Shown here in pieces: positions 1-9,059 of a stretch of DNA of 59,974 bases. The notes under the pieces are model-generated. The model worked only from the letters and a program-made list of their open reading frames with translations, made no database searches and was not told the origin of the DNA. Source of the DNA: an uncultured Methanobrevibacter sp. Lineage in GTDB: Archaea > Methanobacteriota > Methanobacteria > Methanobacteriales > Methanobacteriaceae. The DNA is taken from the NCBI RefSeq assembly GCF_947166415.1, contig NZ_CAMVEE010000008.1:1-59974 (forward strand), read 5' to 3'. Position numbers and translations under genes: made by a program. Every line of letters begins with the position of its first letter. Within the stretch, counting starts at the first letter, position 1.

Positions 1-3000
1 TGATAATTGATACATTAACATTGGATAGAGGATTTCCCATACAATCAAGCAAAGTGGCCTCATATTTTGAGTTTAGAGTGAATTTGGTATCCAAACACAA
101 TATAATGGTGGAAAGAACACTGATTGTTTTTGTTGCATTTGACATGAGACATATTGATTCATTATTTGATATAATGTCTATTGTATAATTTCCAGGATTC
201 AAATTCAAGCTAACGCAAGCTATTCCTCTTTCATTAGTTGTAGCTGTCATGTTCATGCCATTAACAGAAAAGATGATGCTTTTGTTTTGAATTGTCTGGT
301 TTAACTTATCCACCAGCTTGATTGAATAGCTAATTGTACCATTATAATAATATACAACATTTTCTGCCTTAATGAAAGTCTTTAAGTAGTCTATAGTGAA
401 TGAAGTAGATGCATTTTCATAGTAATATTCACAGGAATTGCAGAATGCCAAAACGCTGTAGTTTCCACGATACAAATCAGTTAAATTCAAACTTCCAAAT
501 CCGTTAATTACTGGAACAGAAATAGCTGAATCATTGTTTAATTTAATATATATTGTATCGTTAATATTTTTTGATAGATTAACATTGATTACTGCATCCA
601 CAATGTTTTTAACTATATCTAATTCCATATCAATTTTTTCAATTGTGGCATTTGAGCTGACATAACCATTATTTGAATAATAGGCTCTAATCGGAATATA
701 TCCTGAAGTAGGAACTGAATAATTCAAAGTTGCAATTCCATTTACAATTGGAACAGAAACAAAATCACCATCAACCTCAAATGTTATGTTGCCGAAACGA
801 ACAACATTTCCATATTGATTCAATACCTTAGCTGTAATGACTGAAGGATTATTATAGAAAGTGCAATTGATGCTGATACTGGTGCCTACCGGATTCAGTA
901 TTGTAAATGCCTTGATGCATGCAACTTGTGAATTATATTTGTGAGTGGAGTAATTCCAAGTCAAATTGTATAAATCCACCCAATTTTCTCCATCATAGCT
1001 TAAAAATGAAATGTTTTCACTATACATTTTATGATTCAGGGATACCGCCTCTGAAATCGGGAAAGCCGCCTCGCCGTCAACTGTGATTTTAAATACTACT
1101 TCAAAGACGTCACCGATTCTCAGAGAGATCATGTTATTCAAATCGATTGTGGAATATCCGGAATGTGCAACGCCGCTTTGTGTATGCCTTAAGACGTTAT
1201 TAACATAAATGGATAAATCCCAATTGGTATTTTTTTCAAAGTATGTGGATACTGCAGCAAGATATTCATTGCCTGTTGAAATGAATTTGTTCTTATACCA
1301 GACAGTGCTTGAAGAGTTTAGGAAGTAATCAGTCTTTCCAGGAATATCATACTGATAGTTTTTGTCAAATTTTATTGTATCATTGAGTATGAATGTGAAT
1401 GTCTTTTCAGGATTATTTAAAGGAGCGAATTTCGTATCATAGTAAGAAACGTAATAGTATCCCTTATCTCCGCTGGAAGTTCCCCAGCTGTTTTTGATAA
1501 TCCATGCTCCGTCACCTTGAGGAGTGGTCCTGAAGTTTGTTCTTGAATAATTGTCATCCCATCCGACAATGGCTACCGCATGATTTGCTCCTGTATCTCC
1601 ATTGTAATAATAGTTTTTTCCTTTTGCATAAGAGCCTGACCAATAAATGGATGTTGATACTGCACCATAATCCATGATTGCCCTTTTGATTTCATCATTG
1701 TCAGTGTAGCTGCTTCTCTGTAAACATATTATATTTTGAACGTGAACGATACTATCCATGACTCCGGACAGTAATGATTGGCCACTGTAAACATCATCAA
1801 CGTCATAAACAGGACCTAGCCAGCCGGTCAAATAACCTACACCCATCTTATCGTATCCTCCGGTGTTGGTTTCCATTTTCCAGCCGTAGTCAGAGTATAA
1901 TGCCATCAAGTTCTTCACGTTTTCTTCAGAAAGATCATATTCCTGACCTGTTGCCTTTAAAATACAGGATTCAAGAGCTGCAATTGCGGCAAATGCCCAG
2001 CAGTTTCCTCCGCTTCCCTGATTTTTGACTGGAGTGACATGATTCAATAGCCTTAAGTCATAGCTTGAAGGCAGAGTTCCATTGGATGGACGGTCATATG
2101 TTATCAGAGTATAATTTCCGTTTCCAATGTTTAAATCAGGCATAGAGGTCTGATAATAATCATTGTCAAACAACGCCTGATTGCCCATGAATGTTATGTT
2201 CACCAATGTGATATTGTCCATAATCACATAGGCTGCAGCAGTGCCTGAAGCCATATTATCAGTAAATGAAATATTACATAATGTAGCGTTGTCAAGATTA
2301 GTTAAAAACAGTGCTGCCCCGTTTTTAGCGGAATTATTTAAAAATGAAGAATTCCCAATAATGACATTACCATACATGGAATAAATAGCTCCACCGTTAT
2401 ATTTGGCATTATTGAGTTTTGCTGTGAGATTGTTTATTGTTAAGTTTGATTTAAGAGCAGTTATTGCCGCTCCAAAAGTAGCGCTTGAGTTGACTATTTC
2501 AATATTACTTGCATTTAAGCTGGATTTCAACAGATAAATAGCTCCGCCAGCATCTTCACGAGCAGTAGATTTTATAAATCTGGAATTACTGATGATTAAA
2601 AAAGCATTTTTAGCGTAAATTGAACCTCCCTCATTTGCTGAGTTATTAGAAAAGGTACAATTGTCAATTGAAACAGTTGAATTGGCCATTATATTTAATG
2701 CACCGCCACTACCACTAAACGAATCCTTAAAGACCGCATTTGTAATGTTGACTTGAGTCCCTGTATTCACGCTTATGGTAAAATCAACTAAAGTGACATT
2801 TTGAAGAAGTAATCTTTCAGATACTCTAAGACCCGGACCATCACCACCTCGGATGATTGTATTTTCAGCACTCTGGCCTATAATGCTTACATTGGATACT
2901 CCTTTGAAGGGATCCCATTCATATTCCCCATTGGAAAGATGTATTATGGAATTATCATTAACGCGTGTGGATGTTAATTCCTTATAGGGATTATCATAAG

Positions 3001-3211
3001 ACCCATTTCCTGCATCGTTTTCAGCATTTGCATCAAAATAATACTCATCAGCCAGATTGTCACCAGCAGAGCTGTTTACAGCGATTGCATCATCCTCTTG
3101 GATTGCATCACTGGCCAAGATTGCAGTATCATTATCGCCCGCAAAGGTTGCAGGAATTACAATCAGCAAACATAATATAGAAAACAATGCAATGAACTTT
3201 ACATTCTTCAA
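1..3211 (-). CDS. Adhesin-like surface protein with papain-type cysteine peptidase (partial, C-terminus beyond window)
   Basis: The frame stays open from 3211 to the left window edge, so the C-terminus is missing. I chose a TTG start at 3211-3209 because GGAGG lies 8 nt upstream (3220-3224) and a signal peptide follows (KNVKFIALFSILCLLIVI, then a processing site near ATFA-GD). Residues ~50-390 have the short repetitive beta-strand/Asn pattern of a right-handed beta-helix (IIGQSAENTII, LLLQNVTLVDF). Residues ~395-590 form a C1 peptidase domain with all three catalytic motifs: GSGGNCWAF (Cys404), NHAVAIVGWDD (His544) and IIKNSWG (Asn574). A lectin-like segment usual after such peptidases follows (KNKFISTGNEYLAAVSTYF), then Ig-like beta-sandwich repeats. 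It is probably secreted and anchored to the pseudomurein wall, acting on host or microbial proteins or on other adhesins. The substrate is unknown. Confidence 0.85.
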   Translation of the reverse strand, partial: MKNVKFIALFSILCLLIVIPATFAGDNDTAILASDAIQEDDAIAVNSSAGDNLADEYYFDANAENDAGNGSYDNPYKELTSTRVNDNSIIHLSNGEYEWDPFKGVSNVSIIGQSAENTIIRGGDGPGLRVSERLLLQNVTLVDFTISVNTGTQVNITNAVFKDSFSGSGGALNIMANSTVSIDNCTFSNNSANEGGSIYAKNAFLIISNSRFIKSTAREDAGGAIYLLKSSLNASNIEIVNSSATFGAAITALKSNLTINNLTAKLNNAKYNGGAIYSMYGNVIIGNSSFLNNSAKNGAALFLTNLDNATLCNISFTDNMASGTAAAYVIMDNITLVNITFMGNQALFDNDYYQTSMPDLNIGNGNYTLITYDRPSNGTLPSSYDLRLLNHVTPVKNQGSGGNCWAFAAIAALESCILKATGQEYDLSEENVKNLMALYSDYGWKMETNTGGYDKMGVGYLTGWLGPVYDVDDVYSGQSLLSGVMDSIVHVQNIICLQRSSYTDNDEIKRAIMDYGAVSTSIYWSGSYAKGKNYYYNGDTGANHAVAIVGWDDNYSRTNFRTTPQGDGAWIIKNSWGTSSGDKGYYYVSYYDTKFAPLNNPEKTFTFILNDTIKFDKNYQYDIPGKTDYFLNSSSTVWYKNKFISTGNEYLAAVSTYFEKNTNWDLSIYVNNVLRHTQSGVAHSGYSTIDLNNMISLRIGDVFEVVFKITVDGEAAFPISEAVSLNHKMYSENISFLSYDGENWVDLYNLTWNYSTHKYNSQVACIKAFTILNPVGTSISINCTFYNNPSVITAKVLNQYGNVVRFGNITFEVDGDFVSVPIVNGIATLNYSVPTSGYIPIRAYYSNNGYVSSNATIEKIDMELDIVKNIVDAVINVNLSKNINDTIYIKLNNDSAISVPVINGFGSLNLTDLYRGNYSVLAFCNSCEYYYENASTSFTIDYLKTFIKAENVVYYYNGTISYSIKLVDKLNQTIQNKSIIFSVNGMNMTATTNERGIACVSLNLNPGNYTIDIISNNESICLMSNATKTISVLSTIILCLDTKFTLNSKYEATLLDCMGNPLSNVNVSII

Positions 3212-3316
3212 AATTTTTGCCTCCAAATACTGAAATTAATCATTTAATTAATATAATATTAGTATTTATTAAAGTTCTAATATAAATAATTGGCTAAAAA
3301 AAGAAAAAAATAGAAT

Positions 3317-4296
3317 TTAATTAATGAAATTTATTTTTTGCTCATTAATCAAATTATAGTTAATCAAATCGCTTGAATCCAAATCCTCATTATTCAAATC
3401 TACAGCTGTTATTTGGGAGTTATTATATGTCCTGTAATACAAAATCCCCTTATTTGTGTTATAGCAGGAAGTGTAGATTGTATATTCAAAGAGATTAGGG
3501 TCTGAAATGAATGTGCAGCCGTTTTGCTGTTCTACTGATGCAAGAATATGGAAAAATTGGCTTACACTGTTTTCTTCATCGCTTCCGGAATATGAATTGG
3601 CTCTGGTGAATGCCACTTTTGCAAATCTTGAAGCTGAAGACAAATCACCTGGAAGACCTATACCTCCCATACCCCTTGAATACTCATCCAAATCAAAATC
3701 GCCACCGAAAGTGTTTTGAGGATTTTTATTGGACAGGCTTCTGTAATTGTTCAGGTAAAACAATTGCTTGTCGAATGGAGGATTATTGGTCAAGACCCCG
3801 ACAGGATTTTCATGTATCTTAAGGCCGTCTTCCAAAGGCTCGACAACAATGGCCTCGCCTGAATTGTCGGAAATCATCCAATGAAGGGGAGACAACGGCA
3901 ATTCATCTGCAAAATTGATATTTACCAAATTTATTTCACTCAACAAATCACGAGCTTCACTTACTGATGCAGCTTTTCCCAAAAGATAAGGAATTAACTC
4001 AAAAGGAGTTATGTTAACCATATCCTCCTCATATTCCCTATATACGGCATTGCCTGCAAAATTCAATCCGGCTATCGCCAGACCTTTTTCATTGCATGCG
4101 TCATAGTACAAAGGATATGAATCTATTCCCGCAGCAACACCGATGATTGCATAGTGGGATTCGATTGGATCGATTTTTCTGAATTCGAATTTATAGTTTC
4201 TAGGAGTGACTGTAACTCGTTCATTATATGAAATCTCATAATCAAAATTACGGCCAAAATAATGGCAATCTGTATATAATTACTTGCAGTACACAT
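3317..4296 (-). pseudogene. Choloylglycine (bile salt) hydrolase, frameshifted after codon 8
   Basis: An Ntn-hydrolase of the C59 family, which cleaves glycine or taurine from bile salts using Cys2 after removal of Met1. The ATG at 4296-4294 follows an AAGGTGAT ribosome-binding site and encodes MCTASNYI with the catalytic Cys2. At about 4273 the frame shifts, and the rest (TDCHYFGRNFDYEISYNE, then AGLNFAG, GVLTNNP, SASRF) reads in another frame to 3317. One extra A (ATACA to ATAACA) would give MCTASNYITDCHYFGRN, the same spacing as family members, and a 326-residue protein of normal length. The longest open part starts at an internal Met (4111) and lacks Cys2, so it should be inactive. This is either a recent null mutation or a sequencing error. 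Homology to bile salt hydrolases is clear along the whole length. Confidence 0.88.
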
Positions 4297-4314
4297 GTTA
4301 TCACCTTTCCAGAT

Positions 4315-4375
4315 TTAAGATAGTATGCAATCTTAAAAAAATAGCGATGCTATACTATCTCCTTTAAGATAGTAT
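4315..4375 (-). promoter_or_regulatory. Palindromic operator and promoter of the bile salt hydrolase gene
   Basis: ATACTATCT at 4352-4360 and AGATAGTAT at 4367-4375 form a perfect inverted repeat with 9-bp arms and a 6-bp spacer. A third half-site, AGATAGTAT, lies at 4318-4326, nearer the ATG. A TATA-like TTAAATAT (about 4392-4399, read on the minus strand) would place the transcription start near 4368, inside the palindrome, as expected for a repressor site. The regulator is not identifiable here. Confidence 0.6.
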
Positions 4376-4404
4376 TTGTAAATTTAAGGAATTAAATATT
4401 TGCT

Positions 4405-4414
4405 AAAAAAAAAA
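4405..4414 (-). terminator. U-run terminator of the rubrerythrin transcript
   Basis: A run of ten A on the plus strand (ten U in the minus-strand transcript) lies 15 nt past the rubrerythrin stop. Oligo-U alone is an effective archaeal termination signal. It separates this unit from the bile salt hydrolase promoter. Confidence 0.5.
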
Positions 4415-4429
4415 GAAAATAAAAAAGAT

Positions 4430-4975
4430 TTAGATGTAACTAATATCTTTTTTTCTGAAGTGTGCTTGTGGGTGATCACACATTGGGCAAACTTCAGGAG
4501 CTTCAGCGCCGTAGTGGATGTATCCACAGTTATTACATTTCCATGCGATTTCTTCATCTTTTTTGAAGACTTTTCCAGCTTTGATGTTTTCAGCTAAAGC
4601 ATTGTATCTTTCTTCATGCTCTTTTTCGATGGATGCAGTAGCTTCAAACAAATCAGCTATTTCATCGAAACCTTCTTCGCGTGCGGTTTCAGCGAATCCT
4701 TTGTAAATTTCAGTCCATTCTTCGTGTTCGCCTGCTGCTGCATCTGCCAAGTTGGTTAAGGTGTCAGGTACTTTGCCTCCGTGTAAGATCTTGAACCATA
4801 CTTTTGCATGTTCCTTTTCATTGTCGGATGATTCTTGGAAAATGTCTTTGATTTGGACATATCCGTCTTTTTTAGCTTGAGAAGCGTACCATTCATATTT
4901 TACACGTGCTTGGGATTCACCAGCAAGTGCTGCTTTTAAGTTTTCTTCAGTTTTGGTTCCTTTTAAATCTACCAT
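4430..4975 (-). CDS. Rubrerythrin (first copy)
   Basis: A non-heme di-iron peroxidase that reduces hydrogen peroxide in the cytoplasm of anaerobes. The N-terminal ferritin-like four-helix domain carries the di-iron ligands (E20 region, E53-K-E-H56, E117-K-E-H120). The C-terminal rubredoxin-like domain has CNNC (147/150) and CPMC (163/166). At 181 residues it is within the normal range for the family. The ATG at 4975 follows GGAG. It lies directly downstream of a close paralogue. A TATA box (TTTATATACC, about 5018-5027) in the 88-nt gap suggests it has its own promoter. It has no obvious defect. Confidence 0.93.
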   Translation of the reverse strand: MVDLKGTKTEENLKAALAGESQARVKYEWYASQAKKDGYVQIKDIFQESSDNEKEHAKVWFKILHGGKVPDTLTNLADAAAGEHEEWTEIYKGFAETAREEGFDEIADLFEATASIEKEHEERYNALAENIKAGKVFKKDEEIAWKCNNCGYIHYGAEAPEVCPMCDHPQAHFRKKDISYI

Positions 4976-5063
4976 TTAAATCAACTCCGTAAAAAAAAAT
5001 ATTTATTGACAAGGTATATAAAATTTTAGTATTTTAAAAATAAAAAAAGTAAAAAGAGTAAAA

Positions 5064-5609
5064 TTATTTATAATTTTGAGCTCTTTCTTCGAAGTGTGCT
5101 TTAGGGAATCCACATACAGGACACATTTCAGGTGCTTGTGGTCCTTTAAAGATGAATCCACAGTTTTCACATTTCCATTCAATTTCTTCTTCTTTTTTGA
5201 ATACAGATTCTGCTTCCACATTTGCAAGTAAGGTTCTGTATCTTCCTTCATGTTCTTTTTCGATTTCGCCTACTTTTTCAAATAAGAATGCGATTTTTGC
5301 AAATCCTTCTTCACGAGCGGTTTCTGCGAATTCTTTGTACATGGAAGTCCATTCTTCGTTTTCACCGTCTGCTGCTGCATTTAGATTTTCGATAGTGTCT
5401 GGAATTTCTTCATCGTGTAAAATTTTGTACCAAATTTTAGCGTGTTCTCTTTCGTTTTTGGAAGTTTCCATGAAAATATCGTGGATTTGAACATATCCTT
5501 CTTCTTTTGCTTTAGCTGCAAAATATTGGTATTTAGTGTGTGCTTGGGACTCACCAGCAAAAGCTGCTTGTAAGTTTGCTTCAGTTTTTGTACCTTTTAA
5601 ATCTGTCAT
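5064..5609 (-). CDS. Rubrerythrin (second copy)
   Basis: A paralogue of the downstream gene, with the same domain order: ferritin-like di-iron helices (NEREH, EIEKEH) and a C-terminal rubredoxin knuckle pair (CENC, CPVC). The frame is open further upstream, but I chose the ATG at 5609 ([14 protein letters not shown]) because GGAGATG stands just before it and the N-terminus then aligns with the other copy, giving 181 residues. The tandem pair suggests gene duplication for peroxide detoxification, probably with an electron-donating rubredoxin or flavoprotein encoded elsewhere. Confidence 0.92.
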   Translation of the reverse strand: MTDLKGTKTEANLQAAFAGESQAHTKYQYFAAKAKEEGYVQIHDIFMETSKNEREHAKIWYKILHDEEIPDTIENLNAAADGENEEWTSMYKEFAETAREEGFAKIAFLFEKVGEIEKEHEGRYRTLLANVEAESVFKKEEEIEWKCENCGFIFKGPQAPEMCPVCGFPKAHFEERAQNYK

Positions 5610-5723
5610 TTTAACATCTCCAATAATAGTATATTGACGATTATCATTTAAAAATTTTTTTAAATTATTTTTCATGTAAAATAAATATGTTAAAAAAAAA
5701 GAAAAAGAGAATAGCTTAAAAAC

Positions 5724-6560
5724 TTAAGCTATATCGGAATATAACAATCCAGTAGCTCTTTGAGTAAAGAACGCTAAGTATGGAGTTACTATAACTGAAA
5801 GGATGGACAGTTGTGGAACTTGTCCGTATAAGTAACTTAAGATACCGTTGATTACTGCAACTACAACCATCGCTAAAATGATTACAGCAACAACTTTGCC
5901 TATGCCTATTCTGGAAAGGTCCTTGAATGCTTCAGGTATGTTGATACCTTCGCGTAAGTCGCCGGTGTTTGCTAATCTTGATTGACCCATGGTTGCAAGG
6001 AATGCAAAGATAATGAATACGATAACGGCAACAATAGCTGTAATGGCTAAAGAAGATGTAAATGCAGCCATAGTGCTTTCAGAAACAGCTGAAACAGCAA
6101 GTCCTGTAGAGTTAGCAACAGCAGTTGCGTTTGCAGGAGCTACAGCAGCTTCCTGAGCGAATTGAGCTATGTTTCCTGGAACATTGGTGATTAAACCGAT
6201 GATCAATACGATGATTGCAGGAATGATGAAGTAAACAATGTTTACAATCAATAGCTTGATACCGTTTACAAGATCTTTTGCCCATTCAAATGAAGGAGCT
6301 TCAGGGGTTTGGTCGATACCGGATTTCAATATGCTTAATTGATAACCGGAAATTATTAATCCGACAGCTATAGCAGCAATGAACAAGATTGCTCCAAGAA
6401 TTAATCCAATAGCTGAATCATTGACGCCCCATAATGCTGAAAAGAGTCCTCCAGCCACAAGAATTCCGAGAACAAAAGTAATTACAATATAAATTGCAAG
6501 CTTTTCTAAGTTTTGGGATGGGAAGACAAACGCTTCCTTAATAATATCTAAGATTTCCAT
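5724..6560 (-). CDS. DUF4013 family membrane protein
   Basis: A 278-residue integral membrane protein with about six hydrophobic segments. The conserved soluble motifs GDLREG and RATGLLYSDIA (C-terminus) match the DUF4013 family common in Methanobacteriales. No catalytic residues are apparent. A second DUF4013 gene lies upstream on the same strand. An Ala/Val/Thr-rich loop at about residues 130-165 may be external. Function is unknown. A role as a multi-pass transporter or membrane organiser is possible but unsupported. Confidence 0.75.
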   Translation of the reverse strand: MEILDIIKEAFVFPSQNLEKLAIYIVITFVLGILVAGGLFSALWGVNDSAIGLILGAILFIAAIAVGLIISGYQLSILKSGIDQTPEAPSFEWAKDLVNGIKLLIVNIVYFIIPAIIVLIIGLITNVPGNIAQFAQEAAVAPANATAVANSTGLAVSAVSESTMAAFTSSLAITAIVAVIVFIIFAFLATMGQSRLANTGDLREGINIPEAFKDLSRIGIGKVVAVIILAMVVVAVINGILSYLYGQVPQLSILSVIVTPYLAFFTQRATGLLYSDIA

Positions 6561-6680
6561 AATAATTCACCTTTAAATTTAAAAAAAACTCTATTAATCG
6601 AGTCTTTACTTATTTATAAAAGTAATACTATTTAAAATTAATTGAAAAAAAGCAATAAAAAATAAAAAAAGTAGGTTTAT

Positions 6681-7397
6681 TTAGGAATCGCTGTACAATA
6701 AACCTAAAGCCCTATTATTTAGGAAAATCAGATATGCTCCACCTACAAATGAGGAAATTACTAAACCTACATATGGAATCAATCCGATTATTATCAATAC
6801 TGCAAGAATAACCAGCATCAGGATAAACAGGACAATTACAAAACCGATGATTTTGAATATTCCAATTCTTTTGACATCCCCAAATACTTCCTTAAGAGCT
6901 ATTGCGTCGGAAAATTCGCCGGTATTTGCAAAACGTGCTATGGCAACATAATTCATGATAGAAAATATTATGTATAATATGATTCCAACGATTATTACGG
7001 TCACTCCCAAGCCTAAAAAGACCTGCTCGTCAACCAAAAGTCCCATTGCGGACAGTCCAAACAAAATAGCGACAATGACCAGCGGGATTATGAAGTAAAT
7101 GAAATTGATTATTATTACCTTTACACCATTCAGGATGCTGTCTGTAAAATCGATTCCCGGAACGTCGGCGGATTTGTCGATTCCCGCCTTTATGACGCTG
7201 ACGCCATATCCGCTAACAACCAATGCTGCGATGAATGACACCACACCGGCAATAGCCATTATGGCTCCATTTATTTCATAATTTGTTAGAATGCCTGACA
7301 TGCCTGCAATAAGTGCCAAAATACCTATGATTACAAATTTAGAAACATCAGAAAATGGATATCTAATTGAATCAGAAAATATTTCTTTTAAACTCAT
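6681..7397 (-). CDS. DUF4013 family membrane protein (paralogue)
   Basis: A 238-residue membrane protein related to the downstream gene. It shares the N-terminal pattern (SLKEIFSDSIRYPFSD), several transmembrane helices, the ARFANTGEFSDAI motif after the third or fourth helix, and the RALGLLYSDS C-terminus. The 120-nt gap between the two contains A/T runs and probably a separate promoter. The pair looks like an old tandem duplication. Function is unknown. Confidence 0.75.
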   Translation of the reverse strand: MSLKEIFSDSIRYPFSDVSKFVIIGILALIAGMSGILTNYEINGAIMAIAGVVSFIAALVVSGYGVSVIKAGIDKSADVPGIDFTDSILNGVKVIIINFIYFIIPLVIVAILFGLSAMGLLVDEQVFLGLGVTVIIVGIILYIIFSIMNYVAIARFANTGEFSDAIALKEVFGDVKRIGIFKIIGFVIVLFILMLVILAVLIIIGLIPYVGLVISSFVGGAYLIFLNNRALGLLYSDS

Positions 7398-7494
7398 GCT
7401 TTTTCACCCTCAATTACTTAATAATACTTTTAAAACTAGAGTTATTTAAATATAGTGAAACGATTAGAAAAAAAGAAAAAAGAATAGATGAAAT

Positions 7495-8466
7495 CTATTC
7501 ATCTACGCCAAAGGATTTTTTAAGCAAGTCTGCGTTAACGAATCCTTCTTTATAAATTTTACCGGTAGTCAAATCATTGATTACTACTTCAGCAGGAGCA
7601 AACATTCCTTTGTCGATTTGGTAGAAGTCAAATCCAGCTTCTTTGAATACATCGAAGAATGGTTTTCCATATCCGTCAGCAGCGGAAGATGGTAATTGAG
7701 CTGCTACATTAGCAATGTCATCTCCTTCTTCAGATTCGACATAGTAATAAGTTCTTCCACCGAACAATACTGCATCGTTGGTTTTACCCATAGCCTTGAG
7801 TCCGTCTGGGTCAACAGGTGCGATTGGTGCAATACCTGCAGCATGTTTTACTTTGGTTACATCAAACTTAATGAATTCTAACATTTTGTAAGTTCCGTTT
7901 TCAACTACTCTACCAGAGATTTGAATAGATCCAACGAGAGAAGAAGTAGGAGCTACAAGTAAGTATACATCTTTAGTATCAACGTTACATTCTTCAGCAA
8001 TGTATGCTGCAACATCCTCACCAGGCAATACGTCAGCTTCTAAAGTCAAGATAGCTAAATCAGCATCCTTGTCTTCATATCCGATTTCTTCATAGGTTTC
8101 TGCAGGTTTTAAAGCGATTGCTCTTGCAGGTCCTGAACCTAATGCAAAGAAGTCGCCTACTGATACTGACCAGCCTGCTTTTTGGGAACCTAAGGTTGAA
8201 ATGGAAGGTGAGTCAGTTTTGATTTTTACAGAAGGAAGAGCGAATTTTTCAGATAAGTCTCCAGGAATTGAGATTCCTACATCTGCAAGTCCACCAAGAC
8301 AAACTTTAGTATAAAGTTCTCCTGCCTTGAAACTTCCATCTACATTTACACCACAGTCAATGACAGTAGCGCCATTGTCTAAAGTTGAAACAGCGATGTT
8401 CAATTCGTCTGCCTTTTCAATCATTACGTCTACGGTCTTTTTAGCTTCAACATTTACACTTACCAT
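7495..8466 (-). CDS. mch: Methenyltetrahydromethanopterin cyclohydrolase
   Basis: Interconverts N5-formyl- and N5,N10-methenyl-tetrahydromethanopterin (EC 3.5.4.27), the third step of hydrogenotrophic methanogenesis, in the cytoplasm. At 323 residues it has the family length and sequence throughout: MVSVNVEAKKTVDVMIEKAD at the start, LGGLADVGIS, SVSVGDFFALGSGPARA and GGRTYYYVES. The ATG at 8466 follows AGGTAAAAC. It sits alone between the DUF4013 and nitroreductase genes, as is usual for this dispersed pathway. Confidence 0.96.
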   Translation of the reverse strand: MVSVNVEAKKTVDVMIEKADELNIAVSTLDNGATVIDCGVNVDGSFKAGELYTKVCLGGLADVGISIPGDLSEKFALPSVKIKTDSPSISTLGSQKAGWSVSVGDFFALGSGPARAIALKPAETYEEIGYEDKDADLAILTLEADVLPGEDVAAYIAEECNVDTKDVYLLVAPTSSLVGSIQISGRVVENGTYKMLEFIKFDVTKVKHAAGIAPIAPVDPDGLKAMGKTNDAVLFGGRTYYYVESEEGDDIANVAAQLPSSAADGYGKPFFDVFKEAGFDFYQIDKGMFAPAEVVINDLTTGKIYKEGFVNADLLKKSFGVDE

Positions 8467-8558
8467 AGTTTTACCTCATATAAATATTAACTTAAATAAT
8501 TAAGTTATTAATTAAAATTTTATTGTTATTGATATTTAAAATTGCCTAAAAAATTCTA

Positions 8559-9059
8559 TTAAAATCTGTCAAAATGAACCTTAGACTCATCGTATCTAAG
8601 TTTTACATTTCCCTCACTTTCAGGCCATCCCACACAGATTACCGAAAATGGAATGCAGTAATCGGGAATATTCAAAAACTCCTTTAACCTTAATGTTCTG
8701 TCTTCGATTGGATGGAATCCTAGCCATACGGCACCAAGCCCCTCATGAGTTGCCTGAAGAAGGATGTTTTCATTGCAAGCCCCCAAATCCTGTTCAATCA
8801 TTCCGTGAACCTTTGCCTGATTGAGATTTCCAAGAGTGATGATGAGATGGGATGCTCCGGCAGCAGGCTTTGCGAACCTGTGCATTTCAGAAATGGCCTT
8901 CTTGTCCTCCTCTTTACTTACAACGATAAATTCCCATGGCTGGGCATTGCATGATGAAGGCGCCTGCATTCCAGCCTTCAGCAGATTTTCAATCAGTTCG
9001 TCCGGAACCTTTTCATCCGTAAACTTGCGCACACTATGTCTTTTAAAAATTAAACTCAT
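8559..9059 (-). CDS. Nitroreductase family protein
   Basis: A 166-residue FMN-dependent NAD(P)H oxidoreductase. The FMN phosphate motif RHSVRKF is near the N-terminus, followed by AGMQAPSSCNAQPWEFIVV and the helix QDLGACNENILLQATHEGLGAVWLG. The ATG at 9059 abuts the stop of the upstream ClC gene (9060), and GGTGG in the end of that gene is its ribosome-binding site, so the two are translationally coupled. Its physiological substrate is unknown. A second, only partly similar nitroreductase is at 21619-22137. Confidence 0.88.
   Translation of the reverse strand: MSLIFKRHSVRKFTDEKVPDELIENLLKAGMQAPSSCNAQPWEFIVVSKEEDKKAISEMHRFAKPAAGASHLIITLGNLNQAKVHGMIEQDLGACNENILLQATHEGLGAVWLGFHPIEDRTLRLKEFLNIPDYCIPFSVICVGWPESEGNVKLRYDESKVHFDRF

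Noticed and set aside
1774..2028. Plus-strand frame in the adhesin region
   Set aside because: It is antisense to the papain-like domain, whose catalytic motifs are clear on the minus strand.
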